Shown here: positions 63,816 to 64,000 of the stretch, one piece after another
Position numbering within the stretch: the first letter of the stretch is position 1
Layout: every line of letters starts with the position of its first letter
From: Amycolatopsis nivea
Lineage (GTDB): Bacteria > Actinomycetota > Actinomycetes > Mycobacteriales > Pseudonocardiaceae
Direction of reading: 5' to 3'
Assembly (NCBI RefSeq): GCF_004522235.1
Contig: NZ_SDLT01000019.1
Location: 23,477-87,476 of the forward strand
Length of the DNA stretch: 64,000 nucleotides
Notes under the pieces: model-generated
Seen by the model: only the letters and a program-made list of their open reading frames with translations
The model's database searches: none
Told to the model about the DNA's origin: nothing
Position numbers and translations under genes: made by a program

Positions 63816-64000
63816 TCACTCCGCTGGCTTCCCGCCGCGCATCGCCGATAGAAGCACCGGCAGCGCCACGGCCAGCGCGATCCCCCGCACCGCACCGGCC
63901 ACCGGATACGCCGCCCGGATGCCGAGCACGTCCGCGACCAGTCCGCCGACCAGCGATCCCAGCGGCATCAAACCCCAGCCCAGCATCCGGTAGACGCTGT
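63816..64000 (-). CDS. MFS transporter, C-terminal part (runs off the right edge)
   Basis: The minus-strand frame open to the window edge gives about 60 residues ending at the TGA at 63816-63818: SVYRMLGWGLMPLGSLVGG, then VADVLGIRAAYPVAGAVRG and a last hydrophobic helix with the tail MRGGKPAE. The block RMLGWGLMPLGSLVGGLVAD is typical of helices 10-11 of MFS drug exporters. The N-terminal part lies outside the window. It is upstream of the NRPS operon on the same strand but separated by over 900 bases, so a link to the pathway is only possible. Confidence 0.75.
   Translation of the reverse strand, partial: SVYRMLGWGLMPLGSLVGGLVADVLGIRAAYPVAGAVRGIALAVALPVLLSAMRGGKPAE

Noticed and set aside
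63431..63895. A 154-codon minus-strand frame near the right edge
   Set aside because: It overlaps the partial MFS gene in another frame and shows no motif, while the MFS frame has clear transporter sequence.

Overview
The window is high-GC DNA from a filamentous actinomycete. A Pseudonocardiaceae (Amycolatopsis-like) host is my inference. It rests on a 2-methylisoborneol (MIB) operon with encapsulin genes, several very large NRPS genes, secreted streptogrisin/snapalysin-type proteases, and gene-end palindromes. No rRNA, tRNA, CRISPR, integrase or transposase gene was seen.

Region 1 (1-15.3 kb) is an NRPS locus split over four genes: an A-T-C protein (348-3242, minus), a C-A-T-C-A-T protein (3346-9612, minus), an MbtH protein (9662-9871, minus), a divergent C-A-T protein (10024-13128, plus) and a free-standing A-T protein (13477-15291, minus). 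A small LuxR-type regulator (110-325) sits downstream. Specificity pockets read by eye suggest Ser, Ser and Gly for three domains and a Val-like residue for the free A-T. No thioesterase is visible, so the locus may continue left of the window. The two Ser domains are duplicates, one with an 11-residue deletion, and duplication debris lies between their genes.

Region 2 (15.4-28.2 kb) separates the two NRPS loci. It holds two small membrane proteins (one frameshifted), a TetR / aldo-keto reductase / SMR-exporter unit with two operator-like palindromes, and the MIB operon. That operon contains the GPP methyltransferase, the MIB synthase and two paralogous family-2B encapsulin shell proteins with cNMP-binding-like domains, so the terpene synthase is probably packaged in a two-component shell. 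Three secreted proteases follow, then an MbtH gene and an MFS exporter that probably belong to the right-hand NRPS locus.

Region 3 (28.3-62.9 kb) is the main feature: a minus-strand transcription unit of a PBP-type (serine beta-lactamase fold) candidate offloading cyclase (61592-62881), a five-module NRPS (43971-61514) and a four-module NRPS (29163-43961). The nine modules read A-T / C-A-T-E / C-A-T-E / C-A-T-E / C-A-T // C-A-T / C-A-T-E / C-A-T / C-A-T-E. By sequence, each C domain after an E is of the D-accepting type and every other C is of the L-accepting type. The chain ends in an E domain with no cis thioesterase, as in SurE-type systems, where a stand-alone PBP-like enzyme cyclises chains with a D C-terminus. 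The predicted product is a head-to-tail cyclic nonapeptide, roughly Val, D-Val, D-Ile, D-Ile, Val, basic, D-Thr, basic, D-X: a hydrophobic half and a cationic half.

The most unusual DNA structure is a set of 'gene-end echoes'. At three places the last tens of bases of a gene are repeated just beyond its stop codon. The largest case is an approximately 0.9-kb array of about ten degenerate 72-90 bp units descending from the 3' end of the four-module NRPS gene. The window ends in the C-terminus of a second MFS transporter (63816-64000).
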